In this document: piece after piece, positions 53,237 to 62,584 of the stretch
Layout of the letters: each line of letters starts with the position of its first letter
How positions within the stretch are numbered: the first letter of the stretch is position 1
DNA from: Gammaproteobacteria bacterium
GTDB taxonomy: Bacteria > Pseudomonadota > Gammaproteobacteria > Pseudomonadales > Porticoccaceae
Assembly (NCBI GenBank): GCA_016708925.1
Contig: JADJET010000009.1
Span: 1-64,000 of the forward strand
DNA length: 64,000 nt
Direction: 5' to 3'
The notes under the pieces: model-generated
Databases searched by the model: none
What the model saw: only the letters and a program-made list of their open reading frames with translations
Told to the model about the DNA's origin: nothing
Translations under genes and position numbers: made by a program

Positions 53237-54136
53237 TCAGCCCGGCGATCCCAGGGTGTAAGCCAGCCCGGCGAGGGCGCCCGAAAATACCGCCAGATGT
53301 AGCCAGGACCAGCCTCGGTAGCGGCGCGCAAGCTGTCTCGGGTCGAGATCCGAAATCAGATAGAGTCGACCGTCAGCGGGCCGGTGCAGGCGGTGAACAG
53401 CGCTGTCATCGTTGATCGGGAGAGGCGCCATCGCGATTTCTTTTTGCGCGGCCTTGCGTGCCGCTTCCCACTCATGGAAATCGATTATCCCGTTGCGGTT
53501 GGCGTCAAAGCGTTGCAGCAGCGTTTTCTGATCTTGCTTCCACTCACCGAGCAAATATTTCAGCCGCTCGTCAGTGGTTAATTCCAGATCGGCGCTCTGC
53601 CGGGTGACGAACTGTCCGAGCACATACAGGGGCGCACCCTCCAGCAGGACCCACAGGCGATAGCGCCTTTCGCCATCGACCCAGGACTCGTGCCGACCGA
53701 TCAGCATTTCCGCGCCGCGTGGATCGATCAGGCATCGGCCACTGCCATCGTTCAAGAGGAATTCGGCGTCACTTTCGCCGGATTTGTAGGGGCGCCAGCC
53801 GCTGTTTTCACCGCGTGTTTCGATCTGGTAGCGATACCACACGCACGGCAGGAACCGTAAGGGATCGATGAGGGGCTGGGCAGGTGCTGGCCGGCTTTCG
53901 CCCAGCAATTCCACATAGCCCTGCGCGGCCGAGCCAATGCGCGATGTGGGCGTGTCGTCGATGGCGCGGTGGCGACGGGTGGCGGCTTGCCAGGCGAAGA
54001 CGCTGATCAATGCCATCAGGCCAAGGCAGGTGAGGACGATTTCCCGCTGTGGATATCGCAGGGCAACGAACAGCAGAACCAGTTGGCTACCCGAGGTGAT
54101 CACCTCGACATAGCTGCGCCGCAGTCTGGCGATCAT
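53237..54136 (-). CDS. GIDE-domain membrane protein with an EF-hand
   Basis: The 299-residue protein has TM helices near 15-27 and 33-50 (REIVLTCLGLMALISVFAWQ) and a final TM (HLAVFSGALAGLAYTLG). The middle resembles the GIDE domain of MUL1-like proteins: VELLGESRPAPAQPLIDPLR, CVWYRYQIETRGE and LIDPRGAEMLIGRHESW. A canonical EF-hand loop DANRNGIIDFHE lies at 211-222. It probably senses calcium while acting with LemA, whose gene overlaps its region 46 bp upstream. No ubiquitin-ligase RING is present, as in other bacterial members. Confidence 0.8.
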   Translation of the reverse strand: MIARLRRSYVEVITSGSQLVLLFVALRYPQREIVLTCLGLMALISVFAWQAATRRHRAIDDTPTSRIGSAAQGYVELLGESRPAPAQPLIDPLRFLPCVWYRYQIETRGENSGWRPYKSGESDAEFLLNDGSGRCLIDPRGAEMLIGRHESWVDGERRYRLWVLLEGAPLYVLGQFVTRQSADLELTTDERLKYLLGEWKQDQKTLLQRFDANRNGIIDFHEWEAARKAAQKEIAMAPLPINDDSAVHRLHRPADGRLYLISDLDPRQLARRYRGWSWLHLAVFSGALAGLAYTLGSPG

Positions 54137-54182
54137 GATCTGCGTATTGTCGGTGGTGACGAGCGCGCGGTGTGCGTCGATC

Positions 54183-54749
54183 TCAACCGAAAAGCTGTTT
54201 CATATCGACGTCGCGGACGTCATCGGCCGCAAATTCCAGCAGCGGTTTTTCGGTGAAGTTGAAAAAGCGGGCAATGAGCACATCTGGAAATTGCTCGGTA
54301 CGGACATTATTGATGTTGACGCTTTCGTTGTAGAGCTCGCGCCGGTCGGCAATGCCGTTTTCGAGCGCGGTGATGCGGGTTTGCAGTTGCCGAAAGTGCT
54401 CGCTGGATTTGAGGTCCGGATAGGCCTCGGCCAGGGCGAACAGGCGGCCAAGTCCCGCACGCAATGCGTTTTCCGCCGATCCCAGCGCGGGGATGTCCTG
54501 TTGTTCGCGTGCGCTCTGTACCTGTGAACGCGCTTCGATGACCCTTTGCAGGGTTTCCTGTTCGAACGTTTTGTATTCCTTGCAGACTTCGACCAGCTTG
54601 GGCAATTCGTCATGGCGCTGGCGCAGCAACACGTCGATGTTGGCCCATGCCTTGGTGACGCCGTGTTTGACCTGCACCAGTCCGTTGTACAGGGTGACGC
54701 AATAAATGCCGGCGACCAGAACAACGCCGAGAAAAATCAGTGCTCCCAT
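54183..54749 (-). CDS. LemA family protein
   Basis: The 188-residue protein starts at ATG 54749. The N-terminal TM anchor (ALIFLGVVLVAGIYCVTLYN) is followed by the LemA core: VKHGVTKAWANIDVLLRQRH, LPKLVEVCKEYKTFEQETL, YPDLKSSEHFRQLQTRITAL, LYNESVNINNVRTEQFPDVL and FFNFTEKPLLEF. LemA proteins are helical hairpins of unknown function that often accompany GIDE or DUF2207 genes. The tail carries VRDVDMKQLFG. It is the upstream gene of the pair. Confidence 0.92.
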   Translation of the reverse strand: MGALIFLGVVLVAGIYCVTLYNGLVQVKHGVTKAWANIDVLLRQRHDELPKLVEVCKEYKTFEQETLQRVIEARSQVQSAREQQDIPALGSAENALRAGLGRLFALAEAYPDLKSSEHFRQLQTRITALENGIADRRELYNESVNINNVRTEQFPDVLIARFFNFTEKPLLEFAADDVRDVDMKQLFG

Positions 54750-54892
54750 ATCAGGCTCCTTCGCCAAAGTCCGGGGGCAAATTAGCACAATTACCCGGGT
54801 TAAAGCATGCGTTCAGTGCGGCCGGGCGCTGTTCACGACGGTCGTCGATCACCTGCTAGACTTGGCGCAAACCATCCGGAGAAAGCCGCACC

Positions 54893-55939
54893 ATGGAATA
54901 CCGCAAGCTCGGCAACACCAATCTCGATGTCAGCCTGATCTGTCTGGGCACCATGACCTGGGGCCAGCAGAACAGCCTCGACGACGCCCTGCAGCAGCTC
55001 GATTACGCCCTCGATCAGGGCGTCAATTTTGTCGATGCGGCGGAGATGTATCCGGTGCCGCCGCGCGCCGAAACCCAGGGCCGCACCGAGGAATGCATCG
55101 GCGAGTGGTTTGCGCGACGCGGCGGCCGCGACCGCGTGATCCTGGCCACCAAGGTGTCCGGCCGTTCGGATGCCACCGGCGACTGGCGCCATCTGCGCGG
55201 GGGGCCGCAGCTCAGCCGCGAGCACATTCGCCAGGCGGTGCGGGATTCCCTCAAGCGTCTGCGCACCGATTACATCGATCTGTACCAGGTGCACTGGCCC
55301 GAACGCACCACCAATTTTTTCGGTCAGCTCGGCTACCGTCACCGCGAACAGGATGGTCTCAATTCCATCGAGGAAACCCTGTCGGCGCTTACCGAGCTGG
55401 TCCGTGAAGGGCTGGTACGCCATATCGGTATCTCGAACGAGACGCCCTGGGGCCTGATGGAATATCTGCGCGCGGCCCGGGAGCGCGACCTGGTCCGCAT
55501 CGCCAGCATCCAGAATCCCTACAACCTGCTCAATCGCAGCTTCGAGATCGGTCTCGCCGAGATGTCCCTGCGCGAACAGGTGGGGCTGCTGGCCTATTCG
55601 CCCCTCGCCATGGCCATGCTCACCGGCAAGTATTCCGGTGGCGCGCGGCCCGAGGGCGCGCGGCTGACTCTGTTCAACCGTTTCCAGCGCTATTCCGGGC
55701 CCCAGGCGGTGGCCGCCAGCGAGGCCTATGTGGCGCTTGCCCGCGCACATGACCTGGACCCGGGCGCGATGGCGCTCGCCTTCGTCAACAGCCGCGAGTT
55801 CGTCACCAGCACCATCATCGGTGCGACACGCCTGGATCAGCTCGCCGCCAATATCGCGAGCGTTCAGGTGAAGCTGTCGGAAGAGGTGATCGCCGGGATC
55901 GAAGCGATCCACCGGCAGTACAGCAATCCCGCGCCCTGA
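54893..55939 (+). CDS. NADP-dependent aldo-keto reductase (Tas-like)
   Basis: The 348-residue TIM-barrel enzyme has the AKR tetrad: Asp48 and Tyr53 in NFVDAAEMYPVPP, Lys87 in RVILATKVSG and His134 in DLYQVHWPERTT. The phrase LGTMTWGQQNSLDDALQQLD and IGISNETPWGLMEYLRAA are typical of Tas. SLREQVGLLAYSPLAMAMLT and the NADP-binding TIIGATRLDQL close it. It reduces aldehydes or ketones. It is followed 7 bp later by the DUF924 gene. Confidence 0.92.
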   Translation: MEYRKLGNTNLDVSLICLGTMTWGQQNSLDDALQQLDYALDQGVNFVDAAEMYPVPPRAETQGRTEECIGEWFARRGGRDRVILATKVSGRSDATGDWRHLRGGPQLSREHIRQAVRDSLKRLRTDYIDLYQVHWPERTTNFFGQLGYRHREQDGLNSIEETLSALTELVREGLVRHIGISNETPWGLMEYLRAARERDLVRIASIQNPYNLLNRSFEIGLAEMSLREQVGLLAYSPLAMAMLTGKYSGGARPEGARLTLFNRFQRYSGPQAVAASEAYVALARAHDLDPGAMALAFVNSREFVTSTIIGATRLDQLAANIASVQVKLSEEVIAGIEAIHRQYSNPAP

Positions 55940-55946
55940 GCCCGGA

Positions 55947-56543
55947 ATGCCGGAAACTGTCCTCGACTACTGGTTCGGCGCCGACCGCGCCGACGCCCTG
56001 CGCAATCCGGCACGGGCGCAGCTGTGGTGGCGCAAGGACCCGGTCACCGACGCCGATATTCGCGCGCGTTTCGAACCCCGGGTGGTTCAGGTGCTGGCGG
56101 GCGAATGCGAGGACTGGGCGCGGACGCCGTCCGGAATGCTCGCACTGGTGATTCTGGCCGATCAGTTCACCCGCAATATCTATCGGGGCACGCCGCGGGC
56201 CTTTGCCGGCGATACACGCGCGCTCGCCTGGTGCCGGGGGGCGCTGGCGGCGGGCATGGACAGGTCGTTGCACCCGCTGGAACGGCTGTTTCTGTACTTG
56301 CCGCTGGAGCACAGCGAAGTGCTGGCGGATCAGGAGCACTGCGTCACCCTGCTGGAGACGCTCGTCGCCGGGGCGGCGGAACCGGCAGCGCGTGCGCTGC
56401 TGGCAGATGCCCTCGATTACGCCTGCCGGCATCGCGAAGTCATTCGCCGCTTCGGCCGTTTTCCCCACCGCAATGTCCTGCTGGGCCGGACGTCCACGGC
56501 CACGGAAATCGCGTTTCTGAAAACGCCCGGTTCGTCGTTTTGA
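55947..56543 (+). CDS. DUF924 family protein
   Basis: The 198-residue protein begins ETVLDYWFGADRADALRNPA and shows WWRKDPVTDADIRARFEPRV, MLALVILADQFTRNIYRGTP, FAGDTRALAWCRGALAAGMD and RLFLYLPLEHSEVLADQEHC. These are the DUF924 hallmarks, a TPR-like helical fold of unknown function. It is probably cotranscribed with the aldo-keto reductase. The following gap to 56940 holds only repeats. Confidence 0.92.
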   Translation: MPETVLDYWFGADRADALRNPARAQLWWRKDPVTDADIRARFEPRVVQVLAGECEDWARTPSGMLALVILADQFTRNIYRGTPRAFAGDTRALAWCRGALAAGMDRSLHPLERLFLYLPLEHSEVLADQEHCVTLLETLVAGAAEPAARALLADALDYACRHREVIRRFGRFPHRNVLLGRTSTATEIAFLKTPGSSF

Positions 56544-56560
56544 CGCGGCGCGCGCACCGG

Positions 56561-56579
56561 CAGTTTGTTGAAAAACTGC
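56561..56579 (+). repeat. Terminal fragment of the 141-bp MITE-like element
   Basis: The bases CAGTTTGTTGAAAAACTGC match the left end of the element seen complete at 44836 and 48816. After this the sequence departs, so only the tip remains. Confidence 0.6.
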
Positions 56580-56610
56580 GTTCCGACGTCAGAATCGCAG
56601 CCGCAATCCT

Positions 56611-56765
56611 GGCGGATGCGCTGCGCTTATCCGCCCTACGACGGGAAGCACCGCGTGTGTAGGGTGGGTAAGCGCAGCGCACCCACCGAAAAACCACGCG
56701 CCCGCTGGCAGAAGTGGAGCCGCGATCACTGAACAACCGTCATGCCCGCGGAAGCGGGCATCCAG
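56611..56765 (+). repeat. Composite REP-like element (direct copy)
   Basis: Unit one (GGCGGATGCGCTGCGCTTAT, 56611-56639) and unit two (GTAGGGTGGGTAAGCGCAGC, 56659-56687) are palindromes. The flank CCACGCGCCCGCTGGCAG and GGAGCCGCGATCACT leads into a CCGTCATGCCCGCGG repeat at 56737-56765. Together this is the most complete composite copy in the window. Confidence 0.8.
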
Positions 56766-56940
56766 AGGGTCCAGATATTCCTGGGTTCCCGCATGCGCGG
56801 GAACGACGTGTGGTTGCGCAGAGCACTCTTAGGGCTACCTTGAATCACCGTCATGCCCGCGGAGGCGGGCATCCAGAAGACCCTGATATTCCTGGGTTCC
56901 CGCATGCACGGGAACGACGATTGGGTGGTTATGCAGAGCA
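56766..56940 (+). repeat. Tandem CCGTCATGCCCGCGG REP repeats before the thioesterase gene
   Basis: After the 56737 copy a second copy begins at 56848. Each is followed by the same tail (ATATTCCTGGGTTCCCGCAT then CGGGAACGACG). This pair fills the gap up to the thioesterase stop. The paired palindromes on the 3' side of convergent genes may act in transcription ending. Confidence 0.75.
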
Positions 56941-57384
56941 TCACTGGTCGGGGCTTGGCGCGCGCCCGCTCTTGACCATCATGGTGAGGCGGGCGATGCA
57001 GACCAGCTTGTCGGCGTCGTCCCGGATGCGGATGTCCCAGACGTGGGTGGACTTGCCCAGATGGATGGGGCGCGCGGTGGCGTAAACATGGCCTTGGGTC
57101 GCCGGGCGGATGTGGTTGGCGTTGATTTCGAGCCCCACGCAGTATTCGTTTTCCGGGTTCACGCACAGCATGGAGGCGTGACTGCCCACGGTTTCCGCGA
57201 GCAGGCAGGAGGCGCCGCCGTGGAGGATGCCGTAGGGCTGGCGCGTCTTTTCGTTCACCGGCATGCGCGCGGTGAGATGTTCGGGACCGAAATCCACATA
57301 GTCGATGCCGACATGGTGGCCGGCGGTGTCGGGATAGTGCTGGTTGAGCGCGTCCAGGGAGAGCGGTTGGTGCCAGATCGTCAT
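56941..57384 (-). CDS. PaaI-type hotdog thioesterase
   Basis: The ATG at 57384 has a GGAGG Shine-Dalgarno. The 147-residue protein has the hotdog pattern: HHVGIDYVDFGPEHLTARMP, PYGILHGGASCLLAETVGSH with the catalytic-site Gly/Ala/Glu region, VGLEINANHIRPATQGHVYA and VWDIRIRDDADKLVCIARLT. It would hydrolyse acyl-CoA thioesters, perhaps 1,4-dihydroxynaphthoyl-CoA (YbdB/MenI-like) or aryl-CoAs. Confidence 0.9.
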   Translation of the reverse strand: MTIWHQPLSLDALNQHYPDTAGHHVGIDYVDFGPEHLTARMPVNEKTRQPYGILHGGASCLLAETVGSHASMLCVNPENEYCVGLEINANHIRPATQGHVYATARPIHLGKSTHVWDIRIRDDADKLVCIARLTMMVKSGRAPSPDQ

Positions 57385-57442
57385 CGCTGATCCTCCGTTG
57401 AGTGTGTCAGGGGACACGCGGATTCCGTGGTGGGGAACGCCG

Positions 57443-59170
57443 TTAGTGCGGATAAAGCGGCTGCAGGTCGCGCCCCGGTTTCTTGCTGTCGCCCGCCGGC
57501 GTTTTCGCGAGCGGGCGCAGTTCCGCGAGCAATTCCTCCGCACTCGGTGGCGGGCCGCCGCCCGGCGCGTAGCAACTGTCGTCCAGACGGCGGAACGCGG
57601 CGCGCAGACGCTCGTTGCCGGCGCGCTCGGCGACCTGACGCAGGCTGACAATACTCGCATCATCCCAGTGCTCCCGCGCCCAGGCGAGAATCGCCGCGCG
57701 CAGGCGCACCCCGTCGCCCGCGGCGGCAGCGCGCTCGACAGCGCTGAAGTCCGCGATCTGCTGTAGCGGATGCCTGGCTGGGGTGGTGGTGCCGCGCCGG
57801 TGCCAGAGCAGCGCGAACGTCAGTGTGCTCATCAACAGCATCAGGTTCCCGGCGAGCAGTCCGTAGATGAGAGGCGTGGCGCCACCGGCGGGAGCGGCAG
57901 CGGTTGCCGCAGGGGTCTGGATGCCTTCACCGGCGGTCGGCGCGACGGTATCGAGCGCCGCGACTGGCGGTAGCTGCGCCGCGCCGGCAGCGGGCAGTAT
58001 CTCGAAGCGTTCGCCCGGCACCTCGGTTTCCGCGAAGGCTCGGGTGGCGGTATTCCACCAGCGCACCTTGATGGGTGGCAGCACCAGTTCACCGGGCTGG
58101 TCCGCGACCACGGCAAAGCGCTCGGTGCGTCGTCCGGTCAGGCCGTCGGCACTGGCGTCGTCGTGCAGTTCCGGCTGATCGGCGTAGCGTCGGTAGCCTG
58201 TGGGCGCGGGCAACTCGAGCGGCGGAATGCGCGCACTGGTGGTGCCGGTGGCGGTGAGGGTCAGGGTGCGGGTGATGGGTTCCCCGAGCGGGATCTGCCG
58301 CGCTGCGGTGCTCCACTTCTGCTCGACACGCAGTTCGCGTACCGGGAGCCAACTGGTTGCGGCGCCGGCCGGTCGCTCTGCCACATGCAGTGTGCGTGGC
58401 TCCGAGCTGATCCGCAGCGGGCGGCCGCCGCCACCGAAGGCGCGATCGAAGGGATCGCGGCTATCCAGCGTGCGGGCACCGAAGCGGGCGGCGGGAATCT
58501 TCAGTTCGCCTTCCTGTTCCGGGATCAGCGCGTAGCGCAACTCGATCACCTGATAGGTTTGTCCCTGGATATCCTTGTGGTATTTGTTTTCCGCGCTCTG
58601 GATCAGCTCGGCGCCCGGCACTGCGAGCGGCTCCATGCTGAGGTTGCTCAGATCGATGCGGGTGTAGAGCCGCACCGTGAGCATCACCTGCTCGCCGGGA
58701 ACGGCCTGCTCCTGGTCGAGCACCGTTTCGGCGAATACCGCGCGGTCCGCGCTGGCTGCCTCGGCGCCACCCGGCGTCACCCGGATGGTGAGGGCATGAC
58801 TTTGCGCGGCGCCGGCGGTCAGCGACGGAATTTGCAGGTCGCCGGTGCGTTTGGGGGCCAGGGTCAGACGCCAGATGCTGGTGGCTGCGACCGTGCCATT
58901 GACCATGCTGATCTGGTTGCGGCGACCGCGGTCGAGAATTTCAAAATTGGCAGCGAGCGGCGAAAAATCCGGATCATCGGACGTTTTGCCGGGATAGGTC
59001 AGCGTCAGCTCAAGCGTCTCGCCGCTTGCCAGCGTGGTGCGATCCACGCTGGCGGCGAGTTCTTCCATCGCTGCCAGCGCGGACGGCGGGGCCGCCAACA
59101 GCAGTGCCGCGACAACCCACGCGGCCAGCACCAGACTTCTTGCCATCAGCGTGTTGGCGTGCAACTTCAC
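57443..59170 (-). CDS. BatD-like protein (oxygen tolerance family)
   Basis: The GTG at 59170 overlaps the batBC stop (GTGA). The 575-residue protein has a signal peptide (LVLAAWVVAALLLAAPPSAL), repeated Ig-like strand regions (VDRTTLASGETLELTLTYPG, EQVMLTVRLYTRIDLSNLSM), a TM helix near 440-460 and a cytoplasmic tail. It is the last gene of the operon. BatD is the periplasmic partner of the VWA proteins in this MoxR-linked system. Confidence 0.87.
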   Translation of the reverse strand: MKLHANTLMARSLVLAAWVVAALLLAAPPSALAAMEELAASVDRTTLASGETLELTLTYPGKTSDDPDFSPLAANFEILDRGRRNQISMVNGTVAATSIWRLTLAPKRTGDLQIPSLTAGAAQSHALTIRVTPGGAEAASADRAVFAETVLDQEQAVPGEQVMLTVRLYTRIDLSNLSMEPLAVPGAELIQSAENKYHKDIQGQTYQVIELRYALIPEQEGELKIPAARFGARTLDSRDPFDRAFGGGGRPLRISSEPRTLHVAERPAGAATSWLPVRELRVEQKWSTAARQIPLGEPITRTLTLTATGTTSARIPPLELPAPTGYRRYADQPELHDDASADGLTGRRTERFAVVADQPGELVLPPIKVRWWNTATRAFAETEVPGERFEILPAAGAAQLPPVAALDTVAPTAGEGIQTPAATAAAPAGGATPLIYGLLAGNLMLLMSTLTFALLWHRRGTTTPARHPLQQIADFSAVERAAAAGDGVRLRAAILAWAREHWDDASIVSLRQVAERAGNERLRAAFRRLDDSCYAPGGGPPPSAEELLAELRPLAKTPAGDSKKPGRDLQPLYPH

Positions 59171-61114
59171 CAGCGTTCTCCTGCCGCAGCCGGGCGCTCG
59201 CCGCGCTCCTCGCGCTGCTGGCGCTCGTAATGGAACTTGCGTCGCAACAGCCCGCCGGGATCATCCGGCAAGGCCCGCAGTTGCTGTTCCTGGGTTTGAA
59301 TTTCCGCCGGGGTCAGCCGCTGGGTGCTTTGCGATGGCGCGTTCTCGCCGCCCGATTGGGCGGCCCCGGATTCTTTTTGCGGCGGGCTGGGCGGCATCCG
59401 CTGGGTCAGCGTCCGCAGTGGATTTGGCGCCGGCTTGTTGTGCCGTTTCGTGGTTGTCGTCAGCCGCGGAATCGGCATCCGGTTGTTTGGCATCGGCATT
59501 TTTTGGTGGCGCTTCGGCGCCGTTTTCTTCCGGTTTCTTGGCGTTGGCTGATGGGTCGCCGGATTTTTCCGCGCCGTCGGCTGGCTGCGACTGGCCGTTT
59601 TCACCGGCATCCTTATTGTCCGCGCTTGACGGTTGTTGCTGATCGTTGGCGTCTGCCTCGGGCTTGGCGTCGTCGCTGCTTTTTTCGTTTTGCTTTTCCT
59701 GCTGCTGTTTTTTTTGCTGCGCTTGCTCCTGTTGTTTTTGCACGCGCTGGACCAGCTCACGGTTGAAACTGGCATCGGCAAGGCCGGGATCGAGTTCCAG
59801 GGCGCGGTCGTAGGCGGCGATCGCGCCCGGATAATCACCGCTGCGCGCCAGGGCGTTGCCGCGGTTGTAGTGCGCGCTGGCATCGTCGCGTTTGTTGAAC
59901 TCCGTCGCTGCCGTTCCCAGATCGCCGGCACGATAGGCGGCGGTGCCGCGCCGCGCCGGATCGCGGAATTCCTTCTGGGCGGTGGCGGCGTCGCCGGCGT
60001 CGAGGGCGCGCTGGCCGCGCTGGTCGGGGCGCTGCCAGAAATCCTGCCACTCCAGTGCGCGCGCCGCCGGGGTGCCCGCCAACAGCGGCGTCAACAGCAG
60101 CATCGCGAACAGTCCGCGCCGCCAGGCCAGCACGGCAAACGGCAGCAGCAGCAGCGCCAGCCAGGGGCCTTCGTCGCGCCGCGTGTCGTGGTTTTGCTGG
60201 AGTGCCAGGGTCCGCTCGCGGGCCTGGGCCGCGAAGGTTTGGGTCAGCATTTGCACATCCCGAGTGTCGGCACTCAGTTCCACATAGCGCCCGCCGTGCC
60301 GTCCGGCGAGGTTTCGCAGGGGTGCGGGATCGAGGCTTGCGATCAGGATGTTGCCGGAGCCATCGCGCACGAAACCGCCGCCGGGCAGTGGCGCCGGAGC
60401 GCCCGCCGCGGTGCCGGCGGCGAGTATCGACAGCCGGACCCCTTGGGCGGCGGTGAGCTGTGCGGTCATGGCGGTGGCGGCCTCCGGGCTGACGCCGTCG
60501 GTGATCAGCAGGATGTCGCCCTGTTGCTCGCCCACGTTGGCGAGCAGTTCGAGGGCTTTGGCGAGGGCGATTTCGGGAGCGCTGCCGGGCGCCGGCAGCA
60601 GATCGGGGGTCAGCGCGGGCGCCAGGGCGGCGAGGGTGCGGGCATCATCGCTCAGCGGCGTCACCACATGGGCGTCGCCGGCGTAGGCGATGAGAGCGGT
60701 GGTGCCCTCGTGGCGCGCGGCCAGCAGATCCAGGAGTTTCAGCCGGGCGCGGGTGAGGCGGTCGGGTTTGAGATCCTGGGCGAGCATCGACGGCGACAGA
60801 TCGAACAGGATCACCAGCGGCTGCTCGCTGCGATACACCGGCTGCGGCAGCTCGCGCCAGCTCGGTCCGGCGAGCGCGAGCGCGGCGATGCTCCAGGCGA
60901 CGAGCGCGATCCACGGCAGCCGTTGTCGCTGCGGTGCAGCGCGCTGCTCCAGCAACCAGGGCAACAGGTCGGGGGCGATGACGCGCGCCCAGTCACCGGC
61001 GCTGGCGTGGTGCCGGTGCAACAGTACGGCAAGCCCCGCGGCCGGCAGCAGCGCCAGCAGCCACCAGGGACGCAGCCACTGAAAGCGGCCGATCAGTTCC
61101 AGGAGTTCAGCCAT
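59167..61114 (-). pseudogene. BatB-BatC fusion: VWA domain plus TPR and Q/K-rich region (single frameshift near the end)
   Basis: From ATG 61114 the protein has a membrane part, a VWA domain with MIDAS LVILFDLSPSMLA, then two TM helices. A TPR follows (AHYNRGNALARSGDYPGAIA), then a very hydrophilic region rich in Gln, Lys, Asp, Glu and Ala. Near 59385 one C too many shifts the frame. The proper end ESGAAQSGGENAPSQ, TPAEIQTQEQQLRALPDDPG and GLLRRKFHYERQQ lies in the next frame and ends at 59167. The DPGGLLRRKF motif is typical of BatB/BatC proteins. If the frameshift is real, only the tail is lost. Confidence 0.82.
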
Positions 61115-62096
61115 GCAGATCCTCCCGGGCCGCGAAGGCGAGCAGCAGGCTGGCGAACAGGGCCGCCGCCAGGGGCCAGTGCGCCAGGGAACGCAGCGGC
61201 CGCACGGTGTCGGGTGCCTGCGCCACGGGTTCCAGGCTGTCCAGCTCGCGATAGATGGCGTCGAGCTCGGCGGGGTTGCGCGCGCGGAAGTAGCGCCCGC
61301 CGGTGGTGTCGGCCAGCATCCGCAGGCCGGCTTCATCCAGGTCGGCGGAGGGATTGACGCGCCGCGCGCCGAACAGGGTGCGTTGTATCAGTTCGTCGGC
61401 GCCGATGCCGATGGTGTAAATGCGGACGTGGTTGGTGGCGGCGAGCTGGGCCCCCTGGGCGGGCGTGATCCGGCCGGCGTTGTTGGCGCCGTCGGTGAGC
61501 AGGATCAGTACACGGCTGGCGTCGGGCCGGTCGCGCAGACGCTTGACCGCAAGCCCGATGGCATCGCCAATCGCGGTGCCGTCGCCGGCAAAGCCGATCA
61601 CGGCCTCGTCGAGCAGGGTCTTGAGCGTCTGGTGGTCAAACGTGAGCGGCGTGTGGAGATAGGCTTCGCCGCCGAACAGGATCAGCCCGAGGCGATCCTG
61701 GGGACGGCGTATCACGAAATCGCCGACCACCGCCTTGATCGCGGTGAGGCGGTCCACCAGCTTGTCGCCGAGCTCCATGTCGCGGATCTCCATGCTGCCC
61801 GAGATGTCCACCGCCAGCAGCAGATCGCGCCCGCTGGTGGGCAGTGCGGCGGGTTCGCCGGTCCACACCGGGCGCGCGGCGGCGCCGAGCAGGGCGAGCC
61901 AGATCAGCGCCAGCAGGGCGAGACGCAAGCGGTGGTGCGGGCTGCGGCCGGTCGTGATTTCACGGTCCGGGAACAGCGCGGCATAGGCGGGCGCGCGCAG
62001 CGCGGTGAGATTGGGTTCGGTCGCGCGCCGCCAGCGCCGGTACAGCCAGGGCAGGGGTGCCAGCGCGAGCAGCCAGGGCCACTCCAGACTTACCAC
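61107..62096 (-). CDS. BatA-like VWA-domain membrane protein
   Basis: I chose GTG 62096, which has GGAGG 6 bp upstream and overlaps the DUF4381 stop. The 329-residue protein has TM helices near the start (ALLALIWLALLGAAARPVWT), a VWA domain with MIDAS LLLAVDISGSMEIRD, the later TDGANNAGR motif, and a terminal TM (WPLAAALFASLLLAFA). The DISGSM site binds a divalent metal and a partner protein. It overlaps batBC by 8 bp. Confidence 0.9.
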   Translation of the reverse strand: MVSLEWPWLLALAPLPWLYRRWRRATEPNLTALRAPAYAALFPDREITTGRSPHHRLRLALLALIWLALLGAAARPVWTGEPAALPTSGRDLLLAVDISGSMEIRDMELGDKLVDRLTAIKAVVGDFVIRRPQDRLGLILFGGEAYLHTPLTFDHQTLKTLLDEAVIGFAGDGTAIGDAIGLAVKRLRDRPDASRVLILLTDGANNAGRITPAQGAQLAATNHVRIYTIGIGADELIQRTLFGARRVNPSADLDEAGLRMLADTTGGRYFRARNPAELDAIYRELDSLEPVAQAPDTVRPLRSLAHWPLAAALFASLLLAFAAREDLHG

Positions 62097-62584
62097 AGCG
62101 GGCCTCCGGCGCGGCGAATCCATTCCCGCGTCACTACAAACAGGGTCCGCGCCTCGGTCTTGGTCAGCGCTTCCGGTGTCGGCGCATAGAGCAGCCGGGC
62201 GACCTTGTCGAGGGCCAGCGCCGCCTTCAGTCGGCTGTCGCTGGTGGCATCGATCAGCACCAGCAATTCATCCGTCGGCAGAGCGGCGGCCTGCTCGTGC
62301 AGCGGGATCGAGCGGGCGGTCTGGCGGGCGAGCACCAGCAGCGCCTTGGCCAGGCGCGCGCTGTCGCCGTCGCGTTCGAAGTCGCGCCACAACTGATCGA
62401 CGCGGCGCTTGGCTTCTCGGGCGAAGCGCCGATTCCGGTGGCGGCGCCGCGCGGCCAGCAGTCCCCAGGCGGTGAGCAGAATCACCAGCAGCGCCAGGAT
62501 CCACCAGCCCGGGGCCGGCGGCCACCAGGACGGCGGTGGCGGGGGATGGATGTCGCGCAATTGCGCGAGCGGATCGGGGGTCAT
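62090..62584 (-). CDS. DUF4381 membrane protein of the MoxR operon
   Basis: The 164-residue protein has a proline-rich start (DIHPPPPPSWWPPAPGWWIL), one TM helix (WWILALLVILLTAWGLLA) and a cytoplasmic helical domain (RRVDQLWRDFERDGDSARLA, KALLVLARQTARSIPLHEQA). This is DUF4381, always found between DUF58 and BatA in such operons. Its start overlaps the DUF58 stop (ATGA). Confidence 0.9.
   Translation of the reverse strand: MTPDPLAQLRDIHPPPPPSWWPPAPGWWILALLVILLTAWGLLAARRRHRNRRFAREAKRRVDQLWRDFERDGDSARLAKALLVLARQTARSIPLHEQAAALPTDELLVLIDATSDSRLKAALALDKVARLLYAPTPEALTKTEARTLFVVTREWIRRAGGPLW

Noticed and set aside
59633..62189. Long plus-strand frames opposite batA/batBC
   Set aside because: Antisense to VWA genes with intact MIDAS motifs; low complexity.
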